From: Axinella damicornis
Taxonomy: Eukaryota > Porifera > Demospongiae > Axinellida > Axinellidae
Length of the DNA: 64,000 nt
Direction of reading: 5' to 3'
Assembly (NCBI GenBank): GCA_963931865.1
Contig: OZ007510.1
Location: 8,466,993-8,530,992, forward strand
The notes below the pieces were generated by a model, which was not told the origin of the DNA, did not search any database, and was given only the letters and a program-made list of their open reading frames with translations. This document shows, piece by piece, positions 42,852 through 55,832 of the stretch. A program made the position numbers and the translations under genes. Position 1 is the first letter of the stretch, and each line of letters opens with the position of its first letter.

Positions 42852-45800
42852 TTAAGGTGAGATGGTGCAAGGTTCGCTATAGACACTGCAACCACCAGTG
42901 AAGAATGCCCTCACAGAAAACAAATAGATCTGCCCCTTGGTAAAGTTTGTCAACGTCACTGCCATCGGTAGTGTCAATGGCTTGATCACTCCAACCTTCC
43001 CCCAATGGTGAACTGGAGGGTTTGCAACGGAGGCGGAGATGGCATGTGCGTATAACTCGTATCTGGTGACAGCGGTCTGATGGTGAAGGTTTTCTTCACT
43101 AAATGTCCACTTGATCACAACACCATGTTCTGAAGCCTTGACTTGGACCTTGGGGACTGGAAATGTGACATCTTTGCCCAAATGTGCTGGGCGTGCTAGC
43201 GAGGTAGAGAGTATAAGAGGTCGTGGAGGTGGTAGACGAGGAGCATGAGACCTACTGGAGGCTACAGGCAGACATGGAGGTTGATTTTGACTCTCCTTCA
43301 AAATCACAGCTGATGCCCTATCACTTGAAATAGTTTGAGAAGAATGGAGGACTTGCCCCGCTGGGCTTTTAGTTGTGGATGGGTTGGGCTGCGAGGTTGT
43401 CACTACTTTGGAAGCAGTAACTGGACAGGAACCAGACACAGATGAGGTAGTAACATTGATTTCGTGAGACCTTGGTGCAGGTGTCGTAGTGGTGGTGGTG
43501 ATTGACGGAACAGCAGTGGAAGTACTGGACCGTGACCGTGAAACCTCTCTAGCTGGCAACATGGCCACAGAACCAGAACTGGAGAAGGTCACAGAATCAG
43601 AACCGGACGGAGCCACAGAAATCGAGCCAGAGGCCACAGAAACTGAGGCTGATGAGGCCACATAACCAGAGCTAGGCAAAGTTACAGAACCAGAACCGGA
43701 GGCTATCACTGGACCAGAACTGGACGAGGCCATGGAACAAGAACCAGCACTGGATGAACTAGTGGAGCAAATGGGAAGAGGTTGGGCAGAAGTGGGGAGA
43801 GTAGGTGGTAGATATGAATTAAAGGAGTGAGGTAGAGTATTTTGGGGCAGACTAGGTAGTGCGGAGGGTGTCGGAGAGGTAGAGGAGTTAGTACATATTG
43901 CTAGATAGTCTGCAACTAGAGACATCACGTTTGGTGTATGTGAGAGAGGAATGCCGAGATAGGAGAAGGTGGGAAGCTGGGGGAGGGAACCACTTCCTGA
44001 ACCATGGGATAAAACGAGGGGTCGCGACCCATGCGAACCGATCACTCTGGTGTCATTGGGACGGAGAATGTGTGTTCGAATTTGTGGAGGTACGACTCTA
44101 TAAGAAGTACATGTAGTCGGACCAGGTGCCGTAGCAGTCTGGACAGAAGAAGTGCCAACAAGGGAGGGGGAGGAGCTAGCAGGTGGAGACACATTGGAAG
44201 AACTAGGCACAACAGGGGAGGGACCAGGAGCCGTAGCAGCCTGGACAGAAGCAGTGCCAACAAGGGAGGGGGAGGAGCTAGCAGGTGGAGACACAATGGA
44301 AGAACTAGGCACAACAGGGGAGGGACCAGGTGCTGTAGCAGTCAGGACAGCAGTTCCGACAAGGGAGGGGGAGGAGTTAGCAGGTGGAGACACATTGGAA
44401 GAACTAGGCACAACAGGGGAGGGACCAGGTGCCGTAGCAGTCAGGACAGAAGTGCCAACAAGGGAGGGGGAGGAGCTAGCAGGTGAAGACACAACAGGGG
44501 AGTGCGAAGAGGGATGAGAATGGGCCAGGATGTCTGAGATGTGGGCGAACTGGTTTGAGGGGATACGAGAGGTGCACACGATGCCCGAAACACGACTTGT
44601 CCGAGTCATCTGTTCAGATGTTGTCCTCAGTACGTCATGTGCGTTGAGGCACACCGTGTTGGCTGAACAGGTCTGGGGTCTGGAACCAGGTAGAGCACCA
44701 GCAGCCAGAGAGTTGGTAGCACTGGGCAACTGAGGTGAGCTTTTTGACGACAGACTTCCGAGCACATTGCAGATTTGCGTTTCAACGCGCTCCAGTAGGA
44801 CCAGACTAGCCTTGCTACTATGCTCTGAATGGGATGTTATGGGGGTGGTGGGTGAGAGACTTGCAGGTGTACTTTGACCCTGATGGGGAGTCGTTCTTGA
44901 TAAAGGCGGAGCTGGTTGAACCACAAGTGCTGAAGTGGAGGGTGGGGTTCTGTGGGTGTGTGCATCTACACGGGGGTGTTTTGCCTTCAAAGAGGCAGAT
45001 GAATGACGTACATGGACATGACCATGACGTGTATTGAATTTGACAATAGGGATGACACGAGCTGCAGTGTATGGCCCCTCCCCCTTGTCCTCTTCTTCGT
45101 CCTCCTCAGACTCACTGCTACCCAGCGAACTCAGGCTGGAGGACGAGTCCAGATCGTCCAGGTCATCACATCCATGTAACAGACTGTCCATGTGCGGGAG
45201 CGGAGGAACGTGAAGCTGGTCAGAGTGAAGCGGAGGAGGGGCGACACTTGACAGCACCTCACACCCGCTGGCATCGTGGAGTACTGTGATGTGGCGCAGG
45301 TCACGTATGGCAAAGTTCAGGGTGTTGTTTGCCGTCCTTTTGAGCTGCAATACTTCAGCCCTGAAGTATGCTGGAAGGCGTGAAGAGTCCATCTTCACAC
45401 ACTCCAGAATCTGGAGCAGTTCTTTCAACTTGAATCCAAACAGCCAAGTGGATACTCCTACTGCTTGGTACCTTTGATGGTCATCAACATTCTGCGCTGC
45501 CTCAGTGAGGTCGTGTCTGCTGGGCAAGGGCAAGTGAGAGAGTAAGTGCCCAAGAAGATCAACAACCCGTGAAGCCCGACCCTTGAGAACATGCTCAACT
45601 GAAAGTTTCTTCAGCACCAAAAAAAGTTGAAGCAGCTTCTTGAAGAGACCCTGAAGCTCACACCCCAGTAGAGTCCACCCAGTGTGATCGTCTGAGGCCA
45701 GATTGGACCCTTCAGCTGTGGCTGGTACATTAGACACAGTGCTGTTACGATCAGATGGAGAGGTATTTGAATCCGGCCAGTTTTCCTTCCCCAAAGCCTT

Positions 45801-46333
45801 TCGGCACAGTACTTGCAGTGGAGGAACTAAACCTCCCTCAGAAAACCTTCCCTTTTCCACTTCGCCTGTTTCACGTTGGCTGGCTTCTCTGTTAGGACGT
45901 TGTCTGGCTTCTCTGCTAGCAAGCTGGCTCAAGGCTCTGTTTAGCCTCACCTGAGGTCTGATAGCAATACAACGTGAACTAGTCTCGGTATCCAAAGCTG
46001 ACAACCATACTGACTTCTTCTGGACTGGGCTCTCATCTTGTGGTTCAGGCTCAGCGTTTTCCTGTGCTATACTGGGGGAAATGGGGGGTGGAATCCTTCG
46101 GAGGAAGTCTTCGATCTCTTGACTGCGGAAGTGTTGCAGGCAGTACATTTGCTGGAGTCTCTTCCGTCGAGAGGAGGAGGAGGAGGTGGGAAGGCGTGGG
46201 CGTGAGATGGAGGCTTCAGTCTGTGTTGATACATGTACAGAAACTGTCTTCTGCTTGACGCTCCGCCTTGGTGCCCTGTTGATGGTCTGTGCAGAGTGAA
46301 CGAACGTGTGTGTGTGTGTGCGTGTGTGTGTGA

Positions 46334-46370
<37 letters not shown>

Positions 46371-49300
46371 TGTGTGTATGAGGGAAAGTAACATTTTGGC
46401 CCTAAAGCTCCATTGCCTGGATACTGTTACTCTCATGAAAGTCATGCTAACAATTGCTGAGCGTGAGGCACTGAATGGGGGATCTACTCCCATGATATGC
46501 GTAAGTACGTACGTATGTACTGTCATACTCAGGAATGTTGATAACGCTTAGCGGGTTTCCTGCCAGCCAACTCAATTGTATTTGCACGGCATGAGATTTA
46601 CAACCTTGAAACTCAGATCAGTGGATGCGTGCGGTGCGTCCAGGGCTTGCAGAGCTCGAGCAGCTTGATGCGGATACGTATTCGTAGTACTTCGGGTGCA
46701 GAGGTGGACACTATACTACTGTCTGGAGTGAAAACCAGGGTCATTCACTGCCTTTGCACAGCAAGTGCTCAAACATACAAAAGCGTACACTCTATACAAT
46801 CATTCCCTCAAATTGAGGGCAAAAGTAATGCTTTCTTCATCAATATGATCATTAAGGGCCATGGCAGTGGCACATACACTAGATTCAGGGGAAACCCATG
46901 GTGGGGGGGACTTGTTACACTCCTGGTATAGGAAAAATTGTGCCGCGTAATATAATATAATTAATATAAATAATGTTTGAGTACTTAGGCTTGGCCTACA
47001 GAGATTCTGACTACACCGCCGTGATCGCTGTCATGCACTGACCTGAATGATAAAAGTTGGTGCTGAAACTCACCTTGGTGGTGGAGATATGAGCGCTTTT
47101 GTCTCGCCGTTGGCCGCCATTGCTCGAGCGCTCTCTCGACTTCCGGTGGCAATACCGTTCTTAGGAAAGGCACACGAAGACTCTGACCACACGGCCGTGA
47201 TCGCTGTCGTTCACTGACGCATTCATACTGAAACTCACCGTGCTGGCTAAGTTGTGAGTGCTGTAATAATGTCTTGTCTTACTTTTGGTCGCCATTGCTC
47301 GCGATCGACTTGAGCGTGGTTGCCACGTGACATGTGCGTTAATTAGAACGTATTGCAATACTTAGCTTGCGCTACGGCAGGTTGCAACGCGGCTACTTTA
47401 TGAATGGTACTTGAGAGCACTCGAAAAATTTGTGATCTTCCCTGTATATAGCTATCATGGTGATGTGTGATAATTGGAACGAACTGTCACACTTAGCTTG
47501 TGCTACCGTTTAACCACGGCTACCAGGAGTGCGGTTGCCCCTCGTATACTAAAGGGGTTATATAAATTTTCCCCTTCAATATAATTGAGGAGGAAAAACA
47601 ATGGGGGCACACTGTTTTCGCCTTGATGCACTTGAACTGATACCGCAGTGACATGTGATAAAGTGCAGCTCACATAAAAGCACTCACTCAAGCACTGCTA
47701 GAAAGTGGTTCAACTCTTGTACCAAACAACTCTTTATTATGTGATGAAGTCTTCTTCCACAAACTCGGAGCTATAATTCTAAATGCAGCACACTTGATTC
47801 TCAAAATTATGAGCACACCTATTTTCCTTGGCGGGGATATAGGTGCATCCGCTTTCACTATACATACTAGGAATACGTATCCGCATAATTGCCTCGAGCG
47901 CACGCCGCGGCCGCATGCGCAGCCTGGCCACGTGCTTACGAGATCTCTAACCAAGAGTGAATTTGCGAGTGAGGAGCTGAGATAAACATGTCGATTACAC
48001 TCACTGTTCGACTCCACATGTACAATGTAGCTGCTCTAGCTCTGCAAGACCTGAAGGCCCCGCTCGCTTGTACCCTAGCCTCTGGCTGCGCAAGACTATT
48101 GTGGAGTTGCGGTATACACAGATGTCGACTGCGCTGACTGTTTGACTCCATATGTAGCTGCTCCAGCTCTGCAAGCCCTGGAGCACCGCCCGCTCGTCCA
48201 CTGATCGGCCATCTGTATTCGGTGGACTGGACTCGGGACTGGACTCGGGACTGGACTGTGGGACTGGACTCACAGAAAGTTGCGCTCGTCATTTCTGAAG
48301 GCCAGAAAACAGGAAATTGCGGAACAGCACTATTATAGCTAATAGCTTACCAAGTACGCGAGGTGTACCAACACAGCTGTCACCGTGTAGACAGCCTGCC
48401 GTGGTCCTACCATGCAAAACCAGCTCTACAGCACAGGCAGGCGGAAAGCAGGAACGGAAGTGCCAGCCAAACTTGGCAGCAGCATGCCTAGAAACAGTTC
48501 AAGAAGCTGCGAAATGGTTGTACCACTTGGTATACGAGAGTTTGCTAGCAATGACCGCCATGTGTTCCTCGAAGTCGTCGTCAGATCACGAATTCGCACC
48601 GAAACGAAGTCGGCCTATAATTATTCATTGTTCTTGTCCCCAGACCATTTCAGTCTGGGAACGAGCCGGTTCAGTGCATCGTTGGCGCACAACGCTCTGA
48701 CAGAAAAGGCTGCTGGAACGGCTGATATCGAGTCATGGTCGGCTACCCCGAATGCCATTCATGTCATGTAAGTATGTAGTAGTGTTTTGATGCTTCAAAA
48801 TGATGAGCGCAACTTTCTGTGAGTCCAGTCCCACAGTCCAGTCCCGAGTCCAGTCCCGAGTCCAGTCCACCGAATACAGACGGCCCCACTGATCTGTTTC
48901 TCAAGGTTGTAGTTCTCGCACTGTCGAGCCCTCGCAGCAAATAAAACTCAATTGGCCGGCAGGAAACCCGCAACATTCCTATCAACATTCCTGAGCGTGA
49001 CATATTCCAGTACGTACCACGTACAACCTCGCGCTAATGCGCTCGGCAATTACGTATACTGTGTTGATCCAGTGAGTAGTACGTTCTTGTCTACCTGGGT
49101 GCTTGCTGTTGCCGTGACGACTGGTTCGATGCCAGTCTCCTGGTCGACCATGATGGGCTTGAAACCAGTTGTAGTCAAGTCCTGGGAAATGGCACAATAA
49201 TTATAGCATAATTATGCTGAACTGCGAGAGTGGTCTATTGAGTAGTTGACAAGGCGGTAGTTTGGATCATTTAACAACGAGTAGTAAGTCTGTCATTCAT

Positions 49301-52300
49301 CGTACCCTTATGAGTTTGACTTTCTCATGGAGAACCCTCTCCAGTCTCTCCTTCTCCTTGATGACACTCTTCACCTGCCTCTCTGTTGCCTGCAGCTGCT
49401 CCTTCATTTCATACAGAGCCTCGTTCAGCTTCACAGCCAGGTACGAGTCTAATACCTGACAAAAGAGACAATGGGAAGGAAAATTCCACTCATGACTAGT
49501 ACTCCAGTCTCAGAGCTTCGGCTTATGGTGGACACTGACTACTATGTTTGTCCAGCAGTGATGTTCTCACCTCTTTATCCACAATCATCCCCCTCTCAGC
49601 CTGTACTCCCTTGGATACGTATGTCCCCAGCCGATGGGTTAAGACGCCCCCACGCTGGATGGTGAACCCTTCCTGCGCGGTGACCTCTGCTCTCTGTATC
49701 ACAACTCCCTTGGGCTGGGTTGAGTACAAGCGTCCCGGTAACCTGGGCTGTCTCTGTAACTGAGTGCGGTTGATGCTCACAATCATTGAAGAGTCTCTCT
49801 CATCGTCTTCTGCTGCTGGACTGGTATGAAGAGAGGACCTAGAAGAGTGTTTGGAGAAATTAGGAGACATTAGCAACAGAGTTTCCCACAGCAGCTTTGG
49901 AAAGTGCTCAGTCAATCACGACAAACAGCACATTCGAATCAACACCTGAACTAATAAAGGGTGTGGCTTCCCGTTCGACTGTTGTTGTTGTTCTTTTATA
50001 GCACTGAAGGGCTTGCACTTCCTGTTCAGATGCCTCTGATTGGCCAATCCCATGTCTACCAGGGTGGGGGAGGGGTCACTTTCTATTGGTGTCCATCCAA
50101 GGGCTGGAGCACGTATAACACCACCTTGTTGTTTGGGACACCAATACAAAATGCAGTCAGCATCCCCTCCCCTCTCCTCCCACTTCAGACACCATTTATA
50201 TTGACTAGTGGAATGCAGGACATTGGAGGGCGAGCCTGAGCAAAGTGCATGCACATGCAGGACACGCAAGGAGCACTTGCATTCAATTCACATGACTGTC
50301 ATCAGCAATGAGCATAGTACTGTAGCTAGGCCACAGAAATCCAAATTGCAGCAACTGTGAGTCAGGAGTAGCCTCGTTCCAAGGCCTTCTCACCCCAGCG
50401 TTTGTCGCTTGCAGTACAAACTAGGGAATGAGAAGGCCTGGGAATGAGGCTAAGTCAGGAGCTGTCTAGCAGGTAGCTACGTCACCGGCCGGCCATGGCG
50501 ATAGGTCCACGAGCTGTATCCGTCTTCGTTGTCGCCATTGAGGAGGCAGAGTGTTCATGGTTCGCTTTTTGATCTAGCCATTGAATAGGCAGGTCCAACA
50601 AGTGGTCTCCGTCTTTGTCGCCACCGTCCGTCAAACAGGTAGACCGTTCATGAAATTCAATATTATTGTTCACATGCAATGAAATCGGCTGATTTAAAAT
50701 TTACGGTAAGTGCAAGATCCAACCAACCAAACATACATACACACGCACTGCACAATTAAGTAACACTAGTGTGGGGCTCGCTCAGGCTCGCCCCAATAAA
50801 ATACACTCCCACTGCTTTTGCCTATTCACAGAGCACTACAACATACCTCCTTGAAGGTGGTGTCTCAGTCAGTTCCATGTCACCAGCCAGTTTCAATATA
50901 GTGTCCGTCAGACGCTGGTTGTACTCCTCCTCTCGAGGGGACAACCGAGGCATTCCAAGTGCACCTGCATTGCACCCCTCCGCGCCTGGGCTGAAATAAA
51001 CAGTGTCATCAAAAGAGCAGGTGGGCATGGGAGAACTTGCTGACGGATGCTCAGAGCTGTTGATGAGGGATATTCTCGGGTGAGAGATGATCAGCGGACG
51101 TCTGGGGTGAGTGTGGCTTGATTTCGTGCTACACTCCTGTGATTGGTGATGGCTTTTCTCTTCGAGATCTTGTCTGAGTGTAGGAATTGCGAATGACTTC
51201 GGCTGTTTCTCCTCTTCGGGTGTAGGAATTGCGAACGATTTCGGCTGTTTCTCCTCTTCGAGATCTTGTCTGAGTGTAGGAATTGCAAACGATTTCGGCT
51301 GTTTCTCCTCTTCGAGATCTTGTCTGAGTGTAGGAATTGCAAACGATTTCGGCTGTTTCTCCTCTTCGAGATCTTGTCTGAGTGTAGGAATTGCAAATGA
51401 TTTCGGCTGTTTCTCCTCTTCGAGATCTTGTCTGAGTGTAGGAATTGCAAACGATTTCGGCTGTTTCTCCTCTTCGAGATCTTGTCTGAGTGTAGGAATA
51501 GCGAACGATTTCGTTTGTTTCTCCTCTTCAGCAGCCACACCAGCATTTGTTGTACCTGTGTCATCTGTACTAAATGCATCATGCTCTGGACTAAGAGTTT
51601 TGTTTGGAACTGAAACACTGATTTGCTCCTGGGCAGACAAGCTTTTGCCAGTAGCACAATTAGCAGCAACAGTAGTCAATTCCACAATGCCCTCAGACTT
51701 TCTGTCACTGGTCTGATTAGCAGCTAACGATGAAACATCGGAGAGGGGCATTGACTGGTGTTGTTCAGTTGGTTCTTGTGCAACATCCTCGGAATCAGAA
51801 GATTCTGTGTCCATTTGAAGCTGGAAGCCAGAAGAATGCTCCGATGGGTTTGGGCTATCCTGGGCCCTCCCGGGATCAGGAGTTGGAAACAAAGGTGCCA
51901 TACCGCTGGTATGCTTGACAGGACGATTAGACCCCAGAAAAGGTCTGGTTCTGGCACAACTGGTTAGAGATTTCAGTGGCACTGGACGTGGTCTGTAAGC
52001 CGTTGTCCTTGCACACGAGGTCTCCATTTCCTCTTCACAGCTGTCGCTCAGATCAAGATCTATGACGGTAGGCAAGTGTGTCATCACAGCTGCAGTAATG
52101 GGAGACTCACAAACACTTCCAGCAGAGCCAACTAGTAGATCAGACTCGGGGGCTGTATCTGCAGAGTTGTATGATGACTCTGGAGTTGGTGGACGACTAT
52201 CAAGCTGAGAAAGTCTTGGCTTCTTGATGACAAGGCTGTCAGACTCGTAACCACTTGTGGTAACAGGAGAGCTAGGGAATTCAGGGTCAGCTTGCTCTAT

Positions 52301-55138
52301 GATGGCAGCAGCAGCGGTGCTACCAGACTTGTTTCTGACGGCAAGGTGGTCTGACTTGCAATCACTCAAAGTTGCTGCAGCAGAGGAACTGGGTGGGTGG
52401 GGCTTGGCAGAGGTACTGGGTGGGTGGGGCTCAGCAGAGGTACTGGGTGGGTGGGGCTTGGCAGAGGTACTGGGTGGGTGGGGCTCAGCAGAGGTACTGG
52501 GTGGGTGGGGCTTGGCAGAGGTACTGGGTGTTGGGTTTCTGATGGCAAGGCGGTCTTCTGATTTGCAATCACTCAAAGTTGCTGCAGCAGGGGCACTGGG
52601 TGGGTGGGGCTTGGCAGAGGTACTGGGTGGGTGGGGCTCGGCAGAGGTACCAGGTGGGTGGGGCTTGGCAGAGGTACCGGGTGGGTGGGGCTTGGCAGAG
52701 GTATCGGGTGGGTGGGGCTCGGCAGAAGTACTGGGTGGGTGGGGCTCGGCAGAGGTACTGGGTGGGTGGGGCTCAGCAGAGGTACTGGGTGGGTGGGGCT
52801 CAGCAGAGGTACTGGGTGGGTGGGGCTCGCTGGGTGGGTGGGATTCAGAAAGTCTTGGCTTTTTGACAGCTAGAGCAGCTGACTCAATGTCCCCCAATAT
52901 CGGGTTAGAAGTCCTTCCTGCAGGTTGGAACTTCGTTCTCTTAGAGTGATTCGATTCTGAGTCAGAACTAACTGACAGCACCGACGGAAGCCTCTTGGCC
53001 AGCTTGCGTTTCCTGGATTGAAGGAGGGGGAGTCCTGATGGCAGCGTGGATTGGGCAGTGTTCGATGGCTGCTGTGAGTGACCCCGATTCCCTGGTGGAG
53101 AGGTGGGGAGGAGAGACTCTTGGCTCTTTGTCTCAACCTGCTGTGACAATCCACTTGCAGATGTGTTAACATTTGTGCTAGATCTAGATCTCACTTTAAC
53201 CTTGTCCAGCTTGAGGTCAAATCCCCTGGTCCTGTGCATTGGCAACTTTCCACCTGTTGATTTTCTCGCTGTTTGCCTGCTCCTGCCAGAGGAGGGGTGA
53301 AAGCCGACAGGATTGAGGCTACGGTCCATTTCACTATCACTAGGTACAGAGCTCCAATCAGACGTGGATGCGACACTGATGGTTTCTATCTCGTCCAAAT
53401 CTCCAGACCGATCCTGGGAAAGACCAGACTTGGAACTGATGACATTACTGCCACCAGCAGTCGACTTACAGCTCTTCCCCTTAGTACTGACAGAGCCACG
53501 ACTTGGCTTAGAAGGCTGAGGCACTTTGCCAGGACCTGTTCCATTCTGTGAAGGACTTCGAGCTGATTTATTTTTCTTTAAGGAATGAGAATTTCTTTGG
53601 TGGGCTGGAGCTGAAGGACCTCTTCTTGGTATGGTGAAAGATGAGTCAAACTTCTGGGAGTAAGTCAGCAGCGGTGACATGAGAGGTGGCGATCTCATTC
53701 CTGCAGCAATGGGTGACGCCTTTGAAGAAATGTTATTGGGTAGTGGTGGTGATCCAACAGAAAGTGCAAGTGTCTTCACAGGAGAAAGGGATTTCTTGTA
53801 CTGAGTTGGAGACAAGTGACCCTTGCCAGTTGCATTCTGGGAAGAATGATGTGGGGGTGATCTAGCAGTGAAATGTCCGGTCAGAGTTGGTGACGAATGA
53901 CCCTTGCTTGCTGTAGAAATGGAAGGTGACCCCAATTCCTGAGGTGTAGATGGGGGTGGAGGAATGAGGGGCAGTGACATCACCCGTGGGAAATTGCTAT
54001 AGTCTACCACTGATGTTGTGTCACAGTCTCCTCCTTTAGAGTGCACCCGATTGACAAATTTAGCATTTGGGAACGCCATGTGGGGAGGTAGGATTTTATG
54101 ATTCATTTGACTCTTGCGGTTCAAGCTGGAGGACAGGCCACTGTTGGTGCCATGAGAAGCTGAAGTGGCAGTTGAGCTTGTGCTGAGAGATTTACTATGA
54201 GTTTGTAAGGAGGTACCTGTAGGCTTGTTACTTTGACCTGCGACAGATCCTGGAACTTTAGCTGCGTTAGTTGACCGTCTGATTCCATCCCCCGATCTTC
54301 TGGAAGCAGCAGGTGAATGAGAAGCTGTTCCACCTGAAGAAATCAAGGCAGTGTTTCTTGGTGATGGCAGTGCAGTATTGCTGTGACCATCTTGTGGCCC
54401 GGGATCATTTCTGCGTCTAGATGGAGTGGCTGTCCGTTCTTTCCGGGTAATGGTTTTGTTGGGCATATTGTGGTTACTTTCACCTCCCATTGACATCCTG
54501 GAGGCTGTCCATGGCATCCTCAGTGGCTCCAAGTCATTTGAGTTACCAATTGGTACATGGTACAGGTCACCCCCACCAGTCAATGAGTTGCCATGGAGAC
54601 CGTGCTGGGGTTTATTGCCATCATTGCTTTTACGATCCTTCCTTGGACACCTAGCTCTATCATCAGCAAGTAACACGGGATCCTTCTTTGGGGGTGTGGG
54701 CTTATTGGCAGTTGGCATAAAGGAGTGTCTCTTTTGGGGTGTACCCCTATCATCAAGTAATACAGGCTTGCTCTCAACTGTTGACTTTGTGGCTCCTTTT
54801 TGACTTCTTGCTATCATACTAGACGGGCTGTCTGTGCCTAGTGTCTTTCTACTTGTCTTGATCGTTCTACTTGCCTTGATACTACTTCCTACCATGGAAA
54901 TCCTTGGTGAGGGGGTAGGACGCTTGAGCACCTTGCTTACAATTGGCAGCTCACTTTCTGACGAAGAAGGTGAAGTACTGATAAGAATAACATCGGATGA
55001 ATCGGGCATGTCAGGGATAACGATCACTCCATCTGTTTGTAGCGTGAGTTTAGGCCTGTTTCTGCGCTCAGAAGATACTTTCCTGGGTTTGCCTTGTGAA
55101 TCACCTCTTCCCTTCCCTTTTTCAGATGTTGCAGGCAT
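42852..55138 (-). CDS. ATF7IP: ATF7IP/MCAF-like chromatin regulator (4 exons)
   Basis: Minus-strand exons 55138-50847, 49838-49571, 49455-49306 and 46286-42852 join in phase (8,145 bases, 2,714 residues). The last 100 residues form a fibronectin III domain like the ATF7IP C-terminus (YELYAHAIS, HHWGKVGVIKPLTLPMAVTL). The third exon encodes a coiled coil (LYEMKEQLQATERQVKSVIK). A SUMO-interacting motif with an acidic tail lies near 52030-52080 (TVIDLDLSDSCEEEMETS), and VIVIPD/DVILIS near the start are similar. The long exons are Ser/Pro/Lys-rich and disordered, with three internal tandem repeats. In vertebrates ATF7IP partners SETDB1 and MBD1 in H3K9 methylation. This protein would be about twice the human length. 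Merging two adjacent genes is possible, but phase supports one. Confidence 0.8.
44150..44510 (-). repeat. Coding repeat, about 36 residues x4, in the ATF7IP-like gene
   Basis: Four copies of a unit containing SSSPSLVGT, TATAPGPSPVVPSSS and VSPPA lie in the last exon. The opposite strand shows spurious long frames here. Confidence 0.9.
46303..46380 (+). repeat. (TG)n microsatellite
   Basis: On the minus strand this is (CA)n ending about 17 bases before the acceptor of the last ATF7IP-like exon (TCTGCACAG|ACC). Confidence 0.95.
46985..47225. repeat. Diverged tandem pair, about 180 bp
   Basis: GATTCTGACTACACCGCCGT and GACTCTGACCACACGGCCGT each lead into GTGATCGCTGTC and a downstream CTGAAACTCACC. 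Confidence 0.7.
48195..48895. mobile_element. About 700-bp inverted-repeat element
   Basis: The arms (about 48195-48300 and 48795-48895) share CTGTATTCGGTGGACTGGAC, tandem GGACTGGACTCG units, and CAGAAAGTTGCGCTC in opposite orientation. Between them lies a 119-residue plus frame (48412-48771) with no family I know. This is likely a non-autonomous DNA element distinct from the TAGCCTCG group. Confidence 0.75.
49839..50846. other. Intron 1 of the ATF7IP-like gene
   Basis: Holds one TAGCCTCG element and a weak duplicated block at 50485-50670 (two copies of TTCGTTGTCGCCATTG-like sequence). No gene seen. Confidence 0.55.
50369..50452. mobile_element. 84-bp TAGCCTCG element with 9-bp TSD
   Basis: TAGCCTCGTTCCAAGGCCTT pairs with AAGGCCTGGGAATGAGGCTA. 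The flanks are identical AGTCAGGAG. Confidence 0.92.
51150..51535 (-). repeat. Coding 54-bp repeat x7 (18 residues) in the ATF7IP-like gene
   Basis: Seven units of EEEKQPKSFAIPTLRQDL, one shortened to SFAIPTP. DNA identity between units is very high, which suggests recent expansion or homogenisation. A second frame stays open across the array, giving a spurious 192-residue ORF. Confidence 0.95.
52370..52840 (-). repeat. Coding 27-bp repeat (9 residues) in two blocks
   Basis: About 16 units of EPHPPSTSA or KPHPPSTSA form two blocks. A duplicated segment containing ATLSDCKSEDRLAIRN sits beside each block, so the arrangement is a higher-order duplication. Confidence 0.95.
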
Positions 55139-55832
55139 TATTCTACATGGAAATAACCCAAAATTGAAAAGGTAAGGTCAAAGGCTGGTCCCACAAGATG
55201 GTAGAGACCTGTAGGCAACTACTGACTAGAGACCAACTGACCATGGTTTTCTATCAAACTGGTTACGCAGTGTAACCATACTAACCAAAATACGTTAGCA
55301 ACAAGATCACGGAATCACGAAGTAACACCAATCAAACCACTAATCGTAATCGTCATCACCAATAAATTTACCCGCACTCGACTCACGCACATGCATGCAC
55401 AGTGACCGACCACGCACGCACATAGTAGTCCCAAAATCAAAAATCACGGCCAAATCACGTGTTCCTTTCAAGCACAGGTTCGTGCCGATACACCCGTTGT
55501 CCCTCGCTACTTACCTTTCCAGAAATAAACTTGACCAATATAATTCTCGCGACCCTGTCACTCCCTCACGCCGAGAGTCCAGAACCTGCTGTCGTGGCCA
55601 ATTACTTCAACCGGTTTGGTGGTGTGACGAATTGCTTCTGCTTTCTTCAGAATCGGTCCATGATCCAACAGTCATGCACGGGCAAATTTGGCGGTTCATG
55701 ACAATCAACACACACATTAGCACGAGGTCTCGTGAGTGCACGTGATCTAGAACGTCACAAAACCGGTGCCGTTTGCGCATGCGTGAATCTAACTGTGTTA
55801 ATGTTTCACGACGTTACAAAAATTTAATTATA
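55139..55832. promoter_or_regulatory. Intergenic region with ATF7IP-like promoter
   Basis: ADSL ends at 55833 and the ATF7IP-like gene starts at 55138, both on the minus strand. The interval has TTGCGCATGCGTGA at 55774, an NRF1-like site, and CACGTGATCT at 55740. No coding sequence seen. Confidence 0.45.

Larger units (their letters stand above)
46540..49305. other. Intron 3 of the ATF7IP-like gene
   Basis: No further exon is needed for phase. Contents are two diverged copies of a CACCGCCGTGATCGCTGTC unit (46985-47225), two copies of a TCTGCAAGRCCTG-containing unit (about 48000-48190) and one long inverted repeat. Confidence 0.6.

Noticed and set aside
44031..44517. Plus-strand frames of 121-151 residues
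   Set aside because: Shadows of the repeated coding units of the minus-strand ATF7IP-like exon.
48412..48771. 119-residue ORF between the inverted repeat arms
   Set aside because: No recognisable domain; likely chance in a non-autonomous element.
52257..52949. 230-residue plus-strand frame rich in WGLAEVLGG
   Set aside because: Complement of the 9-residue coding repeat in the ATF7IP-like gene.
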